From positions 1 through 45,457 of the forward strand of contig CAUZHN010000015.1 of NCBI GenBank assembly GCA_963579625.1: a stretch of DNA of 45,457 nucleotides, written 5' to 3'. The stretch comes from JAAXGI01 sp963579625 (GTDB lineage Bacteria; Gemmatimonadota; Gemmatimonadetes; Longimicrobiales; Gaopeijiaceae). Of the stretch, positions 31,778 to 40,957 are shown in pieces. Position 1 is the first letter of the stretch. Each line of letters starts with the position of its first letter. Position numbers and translations under genes: made by a program. Below the pieces are notes generated by a model. The model had not been told where the DNA came from and did not search any database. It saw only the letters and a program-made list of their open reading frames with translations.

Positions 31778-32944
31778 TCAGGTCGAGCTAAAGGCTTCTC
31801 GCACCTTTGACCAAAATCCGCCAGCCTCAACCCCACGCTCATCAACCCGCTCGGGAGCTGGATCTTCGACTTCCCCCAATTGGGACAAGAGGCTTCGCTG
31901 CTCCGACGACAGCTCCATGGGCGTCCAGACACGGACTCGGACGATGAGTTCGCCCCGCCGCCCCCCATCAAGATCGGGGAAGCCACGTCCTCGTACTCTT
32001 ACAACCTGTCCGCTCTGGATCCCGGCCGGCACCTCGATCAAGATCGACCCCTCTACGGTGGGAACCTCGATCTCAGCGCCAAGCGCCGCCTGGGTGAAGG
32101 TGATTGTGACATCGACGATCAGGTGCTTACCCTCTCGACGAAAACGCTCGTCCTCCTCCACTTCCAGTAGAATCATAACGTCGCCCCGGGGACCTCCTCG
32201 GGGACCCACATTCCCTTTCCCGCGCAGGGTGATGTAATTCTCCGAGGTCACTCCCGCAGGCACTTCTACCTCGATCTCCTTCTCCTTGCGAGCCCGGCCC
32301 TCTCCGTGGCAAGTCGGACAGGGCACCCGAATTACTCCACCCTCTCCACCGCAGGTTCGACAGGTTGCCACGGAGACGAACTGACCGAAGACGGATCGCT
32401 GGCCGATTCGCTCTTCTCCTCGCCCCTCACAGGTGGGACAGGTCTCCGGACCCCGCTCGTCACCCGAACCGGTACCACCACATGTATCGCATGACTCAAG
32501 AACTGCAATCCGGATCCGCTTCGTGGCCCCATCAATAACCTCCTCAAGGGGAACGGAGAGACGAAGTCGTAGCGCCTCTCCCGCCGCTGACCTCCGCCTG
32601 CCCCCTCCTCGCTGCCGCCCAAAGAGCTCGTCGAAGCCTCCTGCCCCACCGAAGTCCCGCATGAAAATCTCGACGGCATCATGGATATTTAATCCACCCT
32701 GAAATGGATCACCGGAACCCGTGCCCCGCATAGCCTCCGGTCCGAACCGATCGTAAGCCGCGCGACGCTGCGGGTCCTTCAGGACCTCGTAGGCTTCTGA
32801 CAGCTCCTTGAACCGGTCCTCCGCCTCGGGCACGCCACTATTGCGATCCGGATGGTGCTCCATGGCAAGTTTCCGGTATGCCTTTTTGATCTGCTCAGAA
32901 TCGGCATCCCGAGGCACACCGAGGATGTCATAATAGTCTGCCAT
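31778..32944 (-). CDS. dnaJ: Chaperone protein DnaJ
   Basis: 388 residues from ATG 32944; the codon before it is a TTG that could add one. J domain: KAYRKLAMEHHPDRN with HPD at 31-33, which stimulates DnaK ATPase. A Gly/Phe-rich linker (about 70-120) is followed by four CxxCxGxG-type zinc repeats (CDTCGGTG, CPTCEGRG, CRTCGGEG, CPTCHGEG), then two client-binding beta domains, so this is type I DnaJ. It works with DnaK and GrpE, neither of which is here. The ribosome binding site is weak. hrcA lies 66 bases upstream. Confidence 0.97.
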   Translation of the reverse strand: MADYYDILGVPRDADSEQIKKAYRKLAMEHHPDRNSGVPEAEDRFKELSEAYEVLKDPQRRAAYDRFGPEAMRGTGSGDPFQGGLNIHDAVEIFMRDFGGAGGFDELFGRQRGGGRRRSAAGEALRLRLSVPLEEVIDGATKRIRIAVLESCDTCGGTGSGDERGPETCPTCEGRGEERIGQRSVFGQFVSVATCRTCGGEGGVIRVPCPTCHGEGRARKEKEIEVEVPAGVTSENYITLRGKGNVGPRGGPRGDVMILLEVEEDERFRREGKHLIVDVTITFTQAALGAEIEVPTVEGSILIEVPAGIQSGQVVRVRGRGFPDLDGGRRGELIVRVRVWTPMELSSEQRSLLSQLGEVEDPAPERVDERGVEAGGFWSKVREAFSST

Positions 32945-33010
32945 CAAGGACCCGGTGGTTTAGTGCAGGGGAGTCGGATCCGAGTCCACCCCGGACCGAG
33001 AGCACTCATG

Positions 33011-34069
33011 TTATTCGAGAATCCTGGTCACCAGCGCGGAGGTATGCTCTACGATAGCACAGACCTTTTCATAGGGCATTCTCGTGGGACCGATCACCCC
33101 GATCACTCCCTTGAGCCCACCTACCCGATATTCCGCTGTAACCAGAGTAAACTCAGACAACACCTCGTCCTGATTTTCACCGCCGATGGTGATCTGGATT
33201 CCTTTTCTGTGAGAACGACTACCCAGGGCCGTGGCCAGCAGATCCGTCTGTTCGGTAAGCTCCATCAGCCCCTTCAGGCGCTCACCACTCGTGAACTCGG
33301 GCTGTGACGCAAGGACGCTGGCCTGTCCAAGATGAATCCTCGACCTTTCGGCCTCTGGCCAGCCGAACAGTTCCCCTCCCGAATGCATAAAAATGTTCAG
33401 GATCTCCTCTGCCGCGGGGTCGTCATCAGGTACCGCATCCCGAATTCGGATCGCTACAGTGTTCCTGATCTCCTTGAGCGTCAGACCTGTCAGTCGTTCG
33501 TTCAGGAGCAAGGTAAGTGTCACCAGCGTGTCCTCTGGGACTTCACAAGGAAGATCTACAAAGACTGTTCGGACCACTCCGCTCCTCACCCGAGCCACGA
33601 GAAGCACCTTCTTGGAGGACACTTTCACGAGTTCTAAGCGCTCCAGAACCGCACTCGCCAAGTGGGGCGCAGCCGCCACACCCAATTCTTGTGAGAGCAG
33701 TCCGAGGGCCCTGGTAGCACGCCGGACAAGTCGCTCAATGGCGGATGCACCACTGGGATCAAGCTCCATAGCCAGCCGACACTTCTCCTCTCTCGTGAGC
33801 GAAGCCGGCTGCATGAATTGTTCGACGAAAGCCCGATAGGCGAGGTCGGTGGGGACTCGACCAGCAGATGCGTGAGGACGGAAGAGGTACCCCTTGTCTT
33901 CCAGGTCGCTCATCGTGTTGCGTACCGTTGCTGGGGAAACCCCTAGGTCGAAGCGATGCGTCACGCTACGACTTCCCGCAGGCTCAGCGGTTTCCACATA
34001 CGTCCGGACGACTGCCTCAAGGACCTTCTGCTCCCGCACAGAAAGATCTGAGATCAGGTGCTCGTTCAT
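33011..34069 (-). CDS. hrcA: Heat-inducible transcription repressor HrcA
   Basis: 352 residues from ATG 34069, chosen because GGAGGAGG stands just before it; an in-frame ATG at 34096 would overlap hemW by eight bases and has no site. HrcA represses heat-shock operons by binding CIRCE elements and needs GroEL to fold. N-terminal winged helix: VREQKVLEAVVRTYVETAEPAG followed by SPATVRNTMSDLEDKGYLFRPH, then a long effector domain ending ITIGGEN and GVIGPTRMPYEKV. No complete CIRCE was found beside it. dnaJ follows directly, without the usual grpE and dnaK. Confidence 0.95.
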   Translation of the reverse strand: MNEHLISDLSVREQKVLEAVVRTYVETAEPAGSRSVTHRFDLGVSPATVRNTMSDLEDKGYLFRPHASAGRVPTDLAYRAFVEQFMQPASLTREEKCRLAMELDPSGASAIERLVRRATRALGLLSQELGVAAAPHLASAVLERLELVKVSSKKVLLVARVRSGVVRTVFVDLPCEVPEDTLVTLTLLLNERLTGLTLKEIRNTVAIRIRDAVPDDDPAAEEILNIFMHSGGELFGWPEAERSRIHLGQASVLASQPEFTSGERLKGLMELTEQTDLLATALGSRSHRKGIQITIGGENQDEVLSEFTLVTAEYRVGGLKGVIGVIGPTRMPYEKVCAIVEHTSALVTRILE

Positions 34070-34088
34070 CACCTCCTCCAGTGTCCGG

Positions 34089-35285
34089 TCAATCATCACA
34101 AATCTGCCGCGCCAAGGCCCGGGAGGAAGTATCGACCCCAACCTCCACCCGGGCCAGCTCCGTGGACAGCTCGTCCAGCCTCAGCCACCCTTGTGGGGTA
34201 AGCCGGACCCTCAGCGGATCATCCACCGCCAGTCCCCTTTGTACCCAAGCGTCGGCAATCTTCCATGCCCGAGAGCCAAGATCAGCCCGCAGAATGCCCT
34301 CCGATCGGCGTAGTCGGAACCACAGGCGCTCTGGTGAATCCGCGCCGGCGCCTTTGATCGGGTCTGTTGTCTCAGGTAGCAACCCTTTAGTAACCGCAGT
34401 AGAGTATCCCCGCCAGTCCCTCAGGTTCCAGCTATGTCCTCCCGTCAGGTTGCTATGTGCGCCCGGTCCCAAGCCTAGCCATGACCGACCCTCCAAGACC
34501 GCAAGAGCGTGCCGAGACTGATGGCCCCGGCGGGCGAAGGCTGTCATCTCATAGGCCTCATATCCCGCCGCGTCGAGGACTCTACATAGGGCCAGATATT
34601 GGTCGGCGCGCCGATCGTCATCGGCCAATCGAACCTCTCCAGACCTCACCTTTGTTCCGATTGGGGTCCCCCGCTCGACAACCAATTCGTACAGGGACAC
34701 ATGGGGAACATCCATGGCGATCACCTTCTCGAGACTCCAGACGGGATCGGGATCTACCTCCTCGGGAAGGCCAAACAGAAGGTCCACTCCCCAACTCGGA
34801 ATACGCGACTCGTGGATGAGCCTGACTGCTGACCGGGCCTGAGAGGGACTGTGCAAGCGCCCCAGCCAGTCTAGGGCGGAGTCTCGCAGGCTCTGCAAAC
34901 CGATGTTGACCCGGGTTACGCCCGCTTCTCTCCACACCTCCAGCAACTCAGAGTCCACATCTTCTGGGTTGGCCTCGACCGTCCATTCCTCAACGCCTCC
35001 AAGTCGATCAGATCCTAAAATCGATATGATTCCCTGGACAACCCCAATGCCGAAAACCGAGGGTGTGCCACCACCGACAAGAAGCGTCTCTAGCTTGGAA
35101 AGCGACACTCCCTCAGCCTCCCTCAGGCGGAGTTCACAACTCAGCGCTTCAATCCATCCTTCAAGGTCTGGCGATCCCTCCGCAAAAACCGCATAGTCGC
35201 AATAGGGGCAGTGCCGTCTACAAAAGGGAACATGGACGTAAAGGTGCTCGATGGCAGTCATCGGCGCGGGCGTGTAAGGCTCCAC
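34089..35285 (-). CDS. hemW: Radical SAM protein HemW (heme chaperone, coproporphyrinogen oxidase-like)
   Basis: 398 residues. The 4Fe-4S/SAM motif is PFCRRHCPYCDY (Cys22, Cys26, Cys29); LLVGGGTPSVFG, VEANPEDVDSELL, RVNIGLQSLRDSALDWLGR and LFGLPEEVDPDP are HemN/HemW blocks. The region VSLYELVVERGTP and the C-terminal winged-helix part (LWFRLRRSEGILRADLG) complete the family length. HemW, lacking the Cys pair used by true HemN, is held to deliver heme rather than oxidise coproporphyrinogen. The start is GTG 35285, with an alternative ATG eight codons in. Lies between obgE and hrcA. Confidence 0.93.
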   Translation of the reverse strand: MEPYTPAPMTAIEHLYVHVPFCRRHCPYCDYAVFAEGSPDLEGWIEALSCELRLREAEGVSLSKLETLLVGGGTPSVFGIGVVQGIISILGSDRLGGVEEWTVEANPEDVDSELLEVWREAGVTRVNIGLQSLRDSALDWLGRLHSPSQARSAVRLIHESRIPSWGVDLLFGLPEEVDPDPVWSLEKVIAMDVPHVSLYELVVERGTPIGTKVRSGEVRLADDDRRADQYLALCRVLDAAGYEAYEMTAFARRGHQSRHALAVLEGRSWLGLGPGAHSNLTGGHSWNLRDWRGYSTAVTKGLLPETTDPIKGAGADSPERLWFRLRRSEGILRADLGSRAWKIADAWVQRGLAVDDPLRVRLTPQGWLRLDELSTELARVEVGVDTSSRALARQICDD

Positions 35286-35379
35286 TCTCTAGTTCGAGCG
35301 ATGTTTCCGTTCAGATCCAACTGAGTGAAGGCTGCCAGAAGCTTTAGTAATACGAGTGCCAGACGTTCCTCAACCAAGA

Positions 35380-36501
35380 CTAGAGCTCCTCGTCCACCAG
35401 ATCCCACCAGGCCTTCTCACGACCCAACGATTGGTCGGCTACCCTCGGATCATTGCGTCTCTTTCCCTGAGTGGAATCCGGTCCCTCAGAGATCTGCGGA
35501 GAAATTTTTTCTGGTTCGGTCCTCTGCTCATGGACCTTTGCCCAGAAGGATTCGAGGAGCGGCTTGAGACCCAAGTGACCGACAGACGAAATGAGAAACG
35601 TCCCCCACGCCTCCGGAGCTGAGATCGAAGGCGGCTCAGCTTCTGGCCCAAGAAGGTCGGACTTCGTCAGGACTACGCAGTGCGGCCGCCGGCTGAGCTC
35701 GTCCGAATAGCGTGACAGCTCTTCCCTGAGTTGATTGAAAGCTCGCTGAGGCTCCGGATCATCAACGGGGACCAGGATTGCCAGGGTACGAGTTCTCTCG
35801 ATGTGTTGGAGGAATTGGTGGCCCAGCCCCCGCCCTTTGTGGGCTCCCTCAATGATGCCGGGAATATCTGCGACGACGAAAGAGCGAAAGTCGGGCAGTT
35901 CGATTACGCCCAGATTCGGAGTGAGAGTCGTGAAGGGGTAGTCGGCTATCTTGGGACAAGCGGACGACACAGCAGAAAGGAAGGTGGACTTTCCCGCATT
36001 TGGCTTTCCGACAAGCCCCACGTCCGCGATCAGCTTCAGTGTCAGCTCTATCGTCCTACGGATCCCCTCTTCCCCGGACTCCCAGTACCGGGGCGCCTGA
36101 CGAGTCGAAGTTGCAAAACGAGCGTTTCCTCGACCGCCACGACCACCACCGGCGACTACCATCCGATCGGATGCCACGAGTAGCTCTCCCAGCAGTTTTC
36201 CGGTGTCCACGTCCTTGACCAAAGTCCCGGGTGGAACTCTGAGTTCCGTGTCCTGACCGCTTTTTCCCGTCCGCTTGCTCCCTTCACCATGCGCCCCACA
36301 AGCCGCCCGATACTCTGAACGATATCGGAAATCCAACAGGGTTGCGAGTTGAGGATCGCATACGAAGACTATATCTCCCCCTTCCCCCCCATCCCCTCCC
36401 GAAGGCCCTCCTCGGGGCCTTCCCGACTCACGTTGAAAGGCCTCGGCACCTGACCCCCCAGCACCACCCTCAACGGTAATCGTCACCCTATCAATAAACA
36501 T
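35380..36501 (-). CDS. obgE: Obg-family GTPase (ObgE/CgtA)
   Basis: 373 residues. The glycine-rich Obg fold occupies 1-158 (GGAGGSG, GGPSGGDGGEGG, GGGRGGRGN). GTPase motifs: G1 GKPNAGKST (165-173), the switch region DYPFTTLTPNLGVI, G3 DIPGIIEGA (212-220) and G4 LTKSD. A C-terminal domain of about 60 residues is charged and probably disordered. Obg binds the 50S subunit and couples ribosome assembly to growth and stress. An AGAGGTGG site precedes the ATG. An unassigned stretch of 0.7 kb lies upstream. Confidence 0.96.
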   Translation of the reverse strand: MFIDRVTITVEGGAGGSGAEAFQRESGRPRGGPSGGDGGEGGDIVFVCDPQLATLLDFRYRSEYRAACGAHGEGSKRTGKSGQDTELRVPPGTLVKDVDTGKLLGELLVASDRMVVAGGGRGGRGNARFATSTRQAPRYWESGEEGIRRTIELTLKLIADVGLVGKPNAGKSTFLSAVSSACPKIADYPFTTLTPNLGVIELPDFRSFVVADIPGIIEGAHKGRGLGHQFLQHIERTRTLAILVPVDDPEPQRAFNQLREELSRYSDELSRRPHCVVLTKSDLLGPEAEPPSISAPEAWGTFLISSVGHLGLKPLLESFWAKVHEQRTEPEKISPQISEGPDSTQGKRRNDPRVADQSLGREKAWWDLVDEEL

Positions 36502-37211
36502 TTTCCACCTCTCTTCCCTACCACAGCCCGACTCACTAAGAGTGATTCCTGCCGCGGCTCCAACACGCCTATGCCCACTCCACGACTGTAAGTGACATGA
36601 ATTCGTCTACGGACTCAAGACTCCGCCCCACCTCCGCGGAAGATACGCCCACGGTAAGGCCATCTCGCCGGTGGAAGTAGCGCTGGATCAGCGTATCCAG
36701 CACCGCAACAAGACCCACGATAAAGAGCTCACAAAGGGGAGCGGCACCCCTTCTCGATCGCGCATTTTGCGTTAGCCCTCGACAATTATCCAGCAGTCCA
36801 TGTCCGGATGAAGGCCAGCGAGGTTTCTGCGAAGGCTCTCGTGCCGAGCACCGTATACCTTGTGACAGACCCTCTTGCCCGCTTGAGCCACAGGTTAGGT
36901 CTTTCACCTCTAGAGAGAGGCGTGGAGCGACCGGAAAGCCGAGAAAAAGATACACTTGCAGAAGATTTACCTCGCCTTAGTCTGGATCGCACCGCACTTG
37001 GACTTCCCTCATTTCACTCTTGATTGGCTCTGGAGCCCGCGCGGAAAGAACTCCGGTCAGGCGAATCAGAGCAAGTGTTCCCACGCTCATCAGCACTTCG
37101 AAACTTCGCGGGGGGGGGCATCAGAGCACTGCCGTGGGATGGTGGAGCCGAGTGATAAAGCGTCCGGGAGCTGGAATAACTCCGCCCTACGTGCCGCGGC
37201 AGCATCTGGAT
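36502..37211. other. About 0.7 kb without a clear gene, possibly a decayed gene
   Basis: Several short open frames exist on both strands, none with a convincing start or family. On the minus strand, short stretches in two different frames look protein-like (ELFIVGLVAVLDTLIQRYFH at about 36.68-36.74 kb; RYTVLGTRAFAETSLAFIRT at about 36.80-36.86 kb), which would fit a frameshifted remnant. A run of nine G residues lies at 37110-37118, a site prone to replication slippage or sequencing error. No tRNA, terminator or repeat was seen. Confidence 0.4.
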
Positions 37212-38888
37212 TTAGCGGTCGATCCCCGTCGCAGAAACAGCCTGTGGCTGGGCTGTTGGATACCAACTGGCACGGGAGAACAAGTCCTCCTGTGAGTCAG
37301 CCATCCGCAGGAGATTTAGTGCGGCCTGAAGGGGATTATCGTATGGGATCCTCCTTTGGAATTCTCCGAGCTCACCCCAGCCCTGGAGCGCGATCTCTTG
37401 TTCAAGGTCGAGCCCTACGTACCGCGCTGCGCGTTCGAGAGTCTCACGCTCCATGCTCAGGCCATGCTCCGCCTGGAGTTGGTCGAACAACTCGGCCAAT
37501 TCAGCCTCTCCAACCTCGAAGTCGATCCCCACGCCCTGGTTGTTCTGAAGGTATCTGACCGCGTAGTCGAAGCGACCAACATTGTACGCGGCACCCTCTT
37601 GGAAGAGAACCCTGACTGCCGCTTGCTCGTCCGTGAAGAGGGTGTCCACGGAGACGAGCACGTCGGGAACAATCCCGCCCCCCCCATATAGGTCGCGTCC
37701 GGCTGTCGAGGTTACCGTCGGCCGACCAGTGGTATCTGGGGGGAAAGCATACCGCCCCATGACTGTAATCGCGAGATTCTCCTCCTCTCCAGAACCGGCA
37801 GGCTCGTCCCGATCCAACCGACTCGCTGGCCGCTCGATCGACCTCCCTAACGGCGTATACCACCGGGCTGTCGTCAACTTCAGCACGTTGCCGCCAGTTA
37901 GGTTGAACAGGCTTTGGACGGAGCCTTTGCCAAAGGTACTCGCTCCGACAAGCAGGGCCCGGTCATAGTCCTGGAGCGCCCCAGCTACGATCTCTGAAGC
38001 GGAAGCGCTTCCTCGATCGACCAGAACCACGATCGGCATCCCCCCGTACCGGTCCGCCGTCGATCCACGGAGGATCCCGTTTGGCCCACCCTGCTCTCCC
38101 CGCGTTTCGACTACGCTGACCCCCCGATCAAGAAACAGGTCAGTAACGCCGACACCTTGGTCGAGAACTCCTCCGGGATTCCCCCGGAGGTCCAGGACAA
38201 TCGATGTAGCCCCTTCCTCTCGGAGTGAGTCAGCCGCTGCCCGAACCTCCCTGGTCGATGCCTCACTGAAGAGGCGCAGCGGAACGTATGCTACCGACCC
38301 ATCTAGAAGCATAGAGAAAGGAACCGACCGAAGCTGCACCCGCTCGCGGGTGAGAGTGAAGGCGATCGGAGCTTCAATCCCGGGCCGCTCAATCGTGACC
38401 TCCACCGAACTTCCCGGAGCGCCGCGCAGAACCTGGACAGCCTGCTGCGCCGACCAGCCCCGCGCCGATTCAGCCCCCACGCCCACGATAAGGTCCCCTG
38501 CTCGGATACCCGCCCGGGACCCAGGTGTACCTGGAAGGGGACTTATGACAATAATGTAATCATCACGGTCCGCGATCTGCAGACCAACACCGCCATAATC
38601 CCCTTCGGTTTGGATCCGAAAATCTTCGTATGCACTCGTGTTCAGGAGCGAGGTGTTTGGGTCGCCAAGCTGTTCGAGGATCCCGTCAATTGCGTATTCG
38701 TACAGGTCTTCGCGATCCACCTCATCCACATAGCGGTCCGCGATATAGTCAACTACCTCGCCGAAAAGCCGGGCCTCTTGATCTCCATTCCTCCCCTGCG
38801 CGAGGCCCTGCTGCAGGAACCATCCCCCGATCACCAGGGCCAGCAAGAGAACGACGCTGGGTCCGATGGGGGTATGTCTCGATTCCAT
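37212..38888 (-). CDS. S41-family C-terminal processing peptidase (CtpA/Prc-like)
   Basis: 558 residues from ATG 38888, preceded by AAGGCGAA. An N-terminal hydrophobic helix (about 10-30) is a signal peptide or anchor, so the enzyme acts in the periplasm. A helical N-domain leads to a PDZ domain (about 95-180; GVGLQI through DLIVGVG). The protease core has Ser296 (GSASASEIVAG), Lys321 (STFGKGSVQ) and Gln325, spaced as in Prc; LDLRGNPGG is the conserved block. A C-terminal addition of about 170 residues (from GGGIVPDV onward) is longer than in minimal CtpA. Such enzymes trim or degrade envelope proteins from their C-termini. tmk lies 59 bases upstream. Confidence 0.93.
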   Translation of the reverse strand: MESRHTPIGPSVVLLLALVIGGWFLQQGLAQGRNGDQEARLFGEVVDYIADRYVDEVDREDLYEYAIDGILEQLGDPNTSLLNTSAYEDFRIQTEGDYGGVGLQIADRDDYIIVISPLPGTPGSRAGIRAGDLIVGVGAESARGWSAQQAVQVLRGAPGSSVEVTIERPGIEAPIAFTLTRERVQLRSVPFSMLLDGSVAYVPLRLFSEASTREVRAAADSLREEGATSIVLDLRGNPGGVLDQGVGVTDLFLDRGVSVVETRGEQGGPNGILRGSTADRYGGMPIVVLVDRGSASASEIVAGALQDYDRALLVGASTFGKGSVQSLFNLTGGNVLKLTTARWYTPLGRSIERPASRLDRDEPAGSGEEENLAITVMGRYAFPPDTTGRPTVTSTAGRDLYGGGGIVPDVLVSVDTLFTDEQAAVRVLFQEGAAYNVGRFDYAVRYLQNNQGVGIDFEVGEAELAELFDQLQAEHGLSMERETLERAARYVGLDLEQEIALQGWGELGEFQRRIPYDNPLQAALNLLRMADSQEDLFSRASWYPTAQPQAVSATGIDR

Positions 38889-38947
38889 TTCGCCTTTGCA
38901 AGATATAGGGGAAACTTCAGCGTCCGGAAGGCAAACGGGGCCCGTTC

Positions 38948-39595
38948 TCAACCCCTTCCAGGGTCAAAGAGTTCCGGAAAACCAGACCTAAGAAACTCAC
39001 GGACTGTGCGATGAACCTCCGCTTCGGAGAGGGAGGCATCCACTAACTCCACCGAACCATCCTCCTCGGCCAGCATCCGGTACGCCTTTCTCACAGACTC
39101 CAAGAAGTCGGCTCCCTCCCCTTCGATCCGGTCCTGCACCTTGCCAGCCATATCCTGACGATTCCGCCCCATCGTGACGGGGAGGTCGAAGACTAGCGTC
39201 AGATCGGGGTGAACCCCCCCTGTCGCAAAGGCATTTAGCTCCCGAACTCGGTGCAAGCCCAATCCCCGTCCCAGGCCTTGATAGGCTAAACTGGAGAGTT
39301 CGAATCGATCCGCGACCATCACTTCTCCCCTCGCGAGCGCCGGCTCAACCACTTGGCGTACGAATGTGGCTCTCGCGGCAAGCATCAAGAGCAACTCTGT
39401 CTCCGGGAGGATCTCGAGCCCATCAGATTCGAGGAGTACCTCGCGAACGGCTTCGCCTAGTAGGGTTCCCCCAGGCTCGCGAGCCAGTTGGTGCGGAATT
39501 CCCAGTTCTTCCAGCCAATGAGAGATCAGGCGAGCCTGCGTAGTCTTTCCGGCACCCTCCACCCCTTCTAGGACGAGGAAGAAACCTCGCTCCAT
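38948..39595 (-). CDS. tmk: Thymidylate kinase
   Basis: 215 residues from ATG 39595 (a GTG one codon earlier is possible). P-loop: FLVLEGVEGAGKTTQ; dTMP-binding loop AREPGGTLLGE; DRFELSSLAYQG contains the DRx motif, and the lid lies at GRNRQDMAGKVQDRIEGEG. Tmk makes dTDP for DNA synthesis. GGGAGAG stands just upstream. It sits between ino1 and the S41 protease gene. The C-terminus is about ten residues longer than the minimum. Confidence 0.95.
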   Translation of the reverse strand: MERGFFLVLEGVEGAGKTTQARLISHWLEELGIPHQLAREPGGTLLGEAVREVLLESDGLEILPETELLLMLAARATFVRQVVEPALARGEVMVADRFELSSLAYQGLGRGLGLHRVRELNAFATGGVHPDLTLVFDLPVTMGRNRQDMAGKVQDRIEGEGADFLESVRKAYRMLAEEDGSVELVDASLSEAEVHRTVREFLRSGFPELFDPGRG

Positions 39596-39637
39596 CACTC
39601 TCCCGCAATCTCGTGCTGGGCCAAGGCCAAGGGGTGA

Positions 39638-40957
39638 TCATTCATAGCCATAATAATCCAAACCCAGGTGGGTCAATGGCTCCTCACCACCGAGCCAACG
39701 AAGGGTGTTCTTCAACTTCCGGTGTTGTATGAAAAGATCGTGCTCTGGATATAGCCCCTCAGCGGTCTGTGGACTCTTGAAATAGAAAGAGAGCCACTCT
39801 TGGATCCCCGACAGTCCCGCTCTGGAAGCCAGATCCAGAAAGAGCGCAAGGTCAAGTACGATGGGAGCAGCTAGAATGGAATCTCGGCAAAGAAAGTTGA
39901 CTTTGACCTGCATGGTGTAGCCCATCCACCCAACGATATCAATGTTGTCCCATCCCTCCTTGTTGTCTCCACGAGGTGGGTAGTAATTGATCCGAACCTT
40001 GTGATACAGGTCGCCGTAAAGTTCCGGGTACATATCGGGCTGGAGGAGGTGCTCTAGAACGCCCAGCTTTGACTCCTCCTTGGTCTTGAACGAATCAGGG
40101 TCGTCGAGTACAGCACCATCTCGGTTCCCCAGGATGTTCGTGGAGAACCACCCTTCGATCCCCAGCATCCGGGCTTTTAGCCCCGGAGCAAGAATCGTTT
40201 TCATCAGCGTCTGACCTGTCTTGAAGTCCTTTCCGGCGATTGGTACTCCGAACTCCTCAGCAGCTTTCTCTAGGGCGGGAACATCCGCTGAGAGGTTGGG
40301 AGCCCCGTTCGCGTAGGGGACGCCTTCCATGATTGCGGCATAGGCGTAGATCATGCTCGGTGCGATCGCCAGATCGTTCGCCTCCATCGCAGCCTCGAAG
40401 GCTTTCAGTGACTCATGCGCCGGCCCAGGTCTAAGGAAGACCTCCGTTGAACCGCACCAAATCATGACCAAACGGTCACACCCCTTCTCCCGCTTGAACC
40501 GCTGAATATCATTCCGGAGCTGCTCCGCCAACTCCATCTTGTTACGGCCGGTCTTGACGTTCGTCCCATCCAGCCGGCGGACGTACTCTTGATCGAATAC
40601 GGCCGGCATGGGCTCTATCCCCTCGAGGAAGTCTCGAATGGGATCAAGGTGCTTGGCTTTGAGCACATCTGCTTTCACTGCGCTCTGGTACCCGTTGTCT
40701 GGAATCGGATCCCACGAGCCGAACACTAGGTCCTCCAGCGGAGTCAACGGAAGGAAATCCTTGACCAATGGTGTCCGCAACTCCGTTCTCTTCCCTAACC
40801 GGATCGTGTTCATTTGGGTCAGAGAACCCAGCAGCTTGGTCATATCCCTCCGGGCCGCCTCCACCCCTGCGACGAACGTGGTCGAGACAGCTCCTAACCC
40901 TGGCAGGAGAACTCCGAGGCGTCCGTTCCCAGCCCTAATCCGAGGTCGATCACTCAC
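39638..40957 (-). CDS. ino1: Inositol-3-phosphate synthase
   Basis: 439 residues. The enzyme isomerises glucose-6-phosphate to myo-inositol-3-phosphate using NAD. The NAD loop is GVLLPGLGAVSTTF at about 14-27; MIWCGSTEVF, IAGKDFKTGQTLMKT (with the catalytic lysines), GWFSTNILGNRDG and WDNIDIVGWMGY are strongly conserved family blocks. The start is GTG overlapping the phosphatidyltransferase stop by four bases, so the two are translationally coupled; this makes inositol phosphate for a membrane lipid the likely use. Full length, no defect seen. Confidence 0.96.
   Translation of the reverse strand: MSDRPRIRAGNGRLGVLLPGLGAVSTTFVAGVEAARRDMTKLLGSLTQMNTIRLGKRTELRTPLVKDFLPLTPLEDLVFGSWDPIPDNGYQSAVKADVLKAKHLDPIRDFLEGIEPMPAVFDQEYVRRLDGTNVKTGRNKMELAEQLRNDIQRFKREKGCDRLVMIWCGSTEVFLRPGPAHESLKAFEAAMEANDLAIAPSMIYAYAAIMEGVPYANGAPNLSADVPALEKAAEEFGVPIAGKDFKTGQTLMKTILAPGLKARMLGIEGWFSTNILGNRDGAVLDDPDSFKTKEESKLGVLEHLLQPDMYPELYGDLYHKVRINYYPPRGDNKEGWDNIDIVGWMGYTMQVKVNFLCRDSILAAPIVLDLALFLDLASRAGLSGIQEWLSFYFKSPQTAEGLYPEHDLFIQHRKLKNTLRWLGGEEPLTHLGLDYYGYE

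Noticed and set aside
33001..33027. CIRCE-like sequence before dnaJ (AGCACTC, then nine bases and GAG)
   Set aside because: Only the left half (seven of nine bases) matches; the right half matches at three of nine, so it is not a credible CIRCE operator.
36808..37023. Plus-strand open frame of 71 codons in the obgE-S41 gap
   Set aside because: No ribosome binding site, and it runs against the strand of the whole block; coding potential is no better than that of the competing minus-strand frames.
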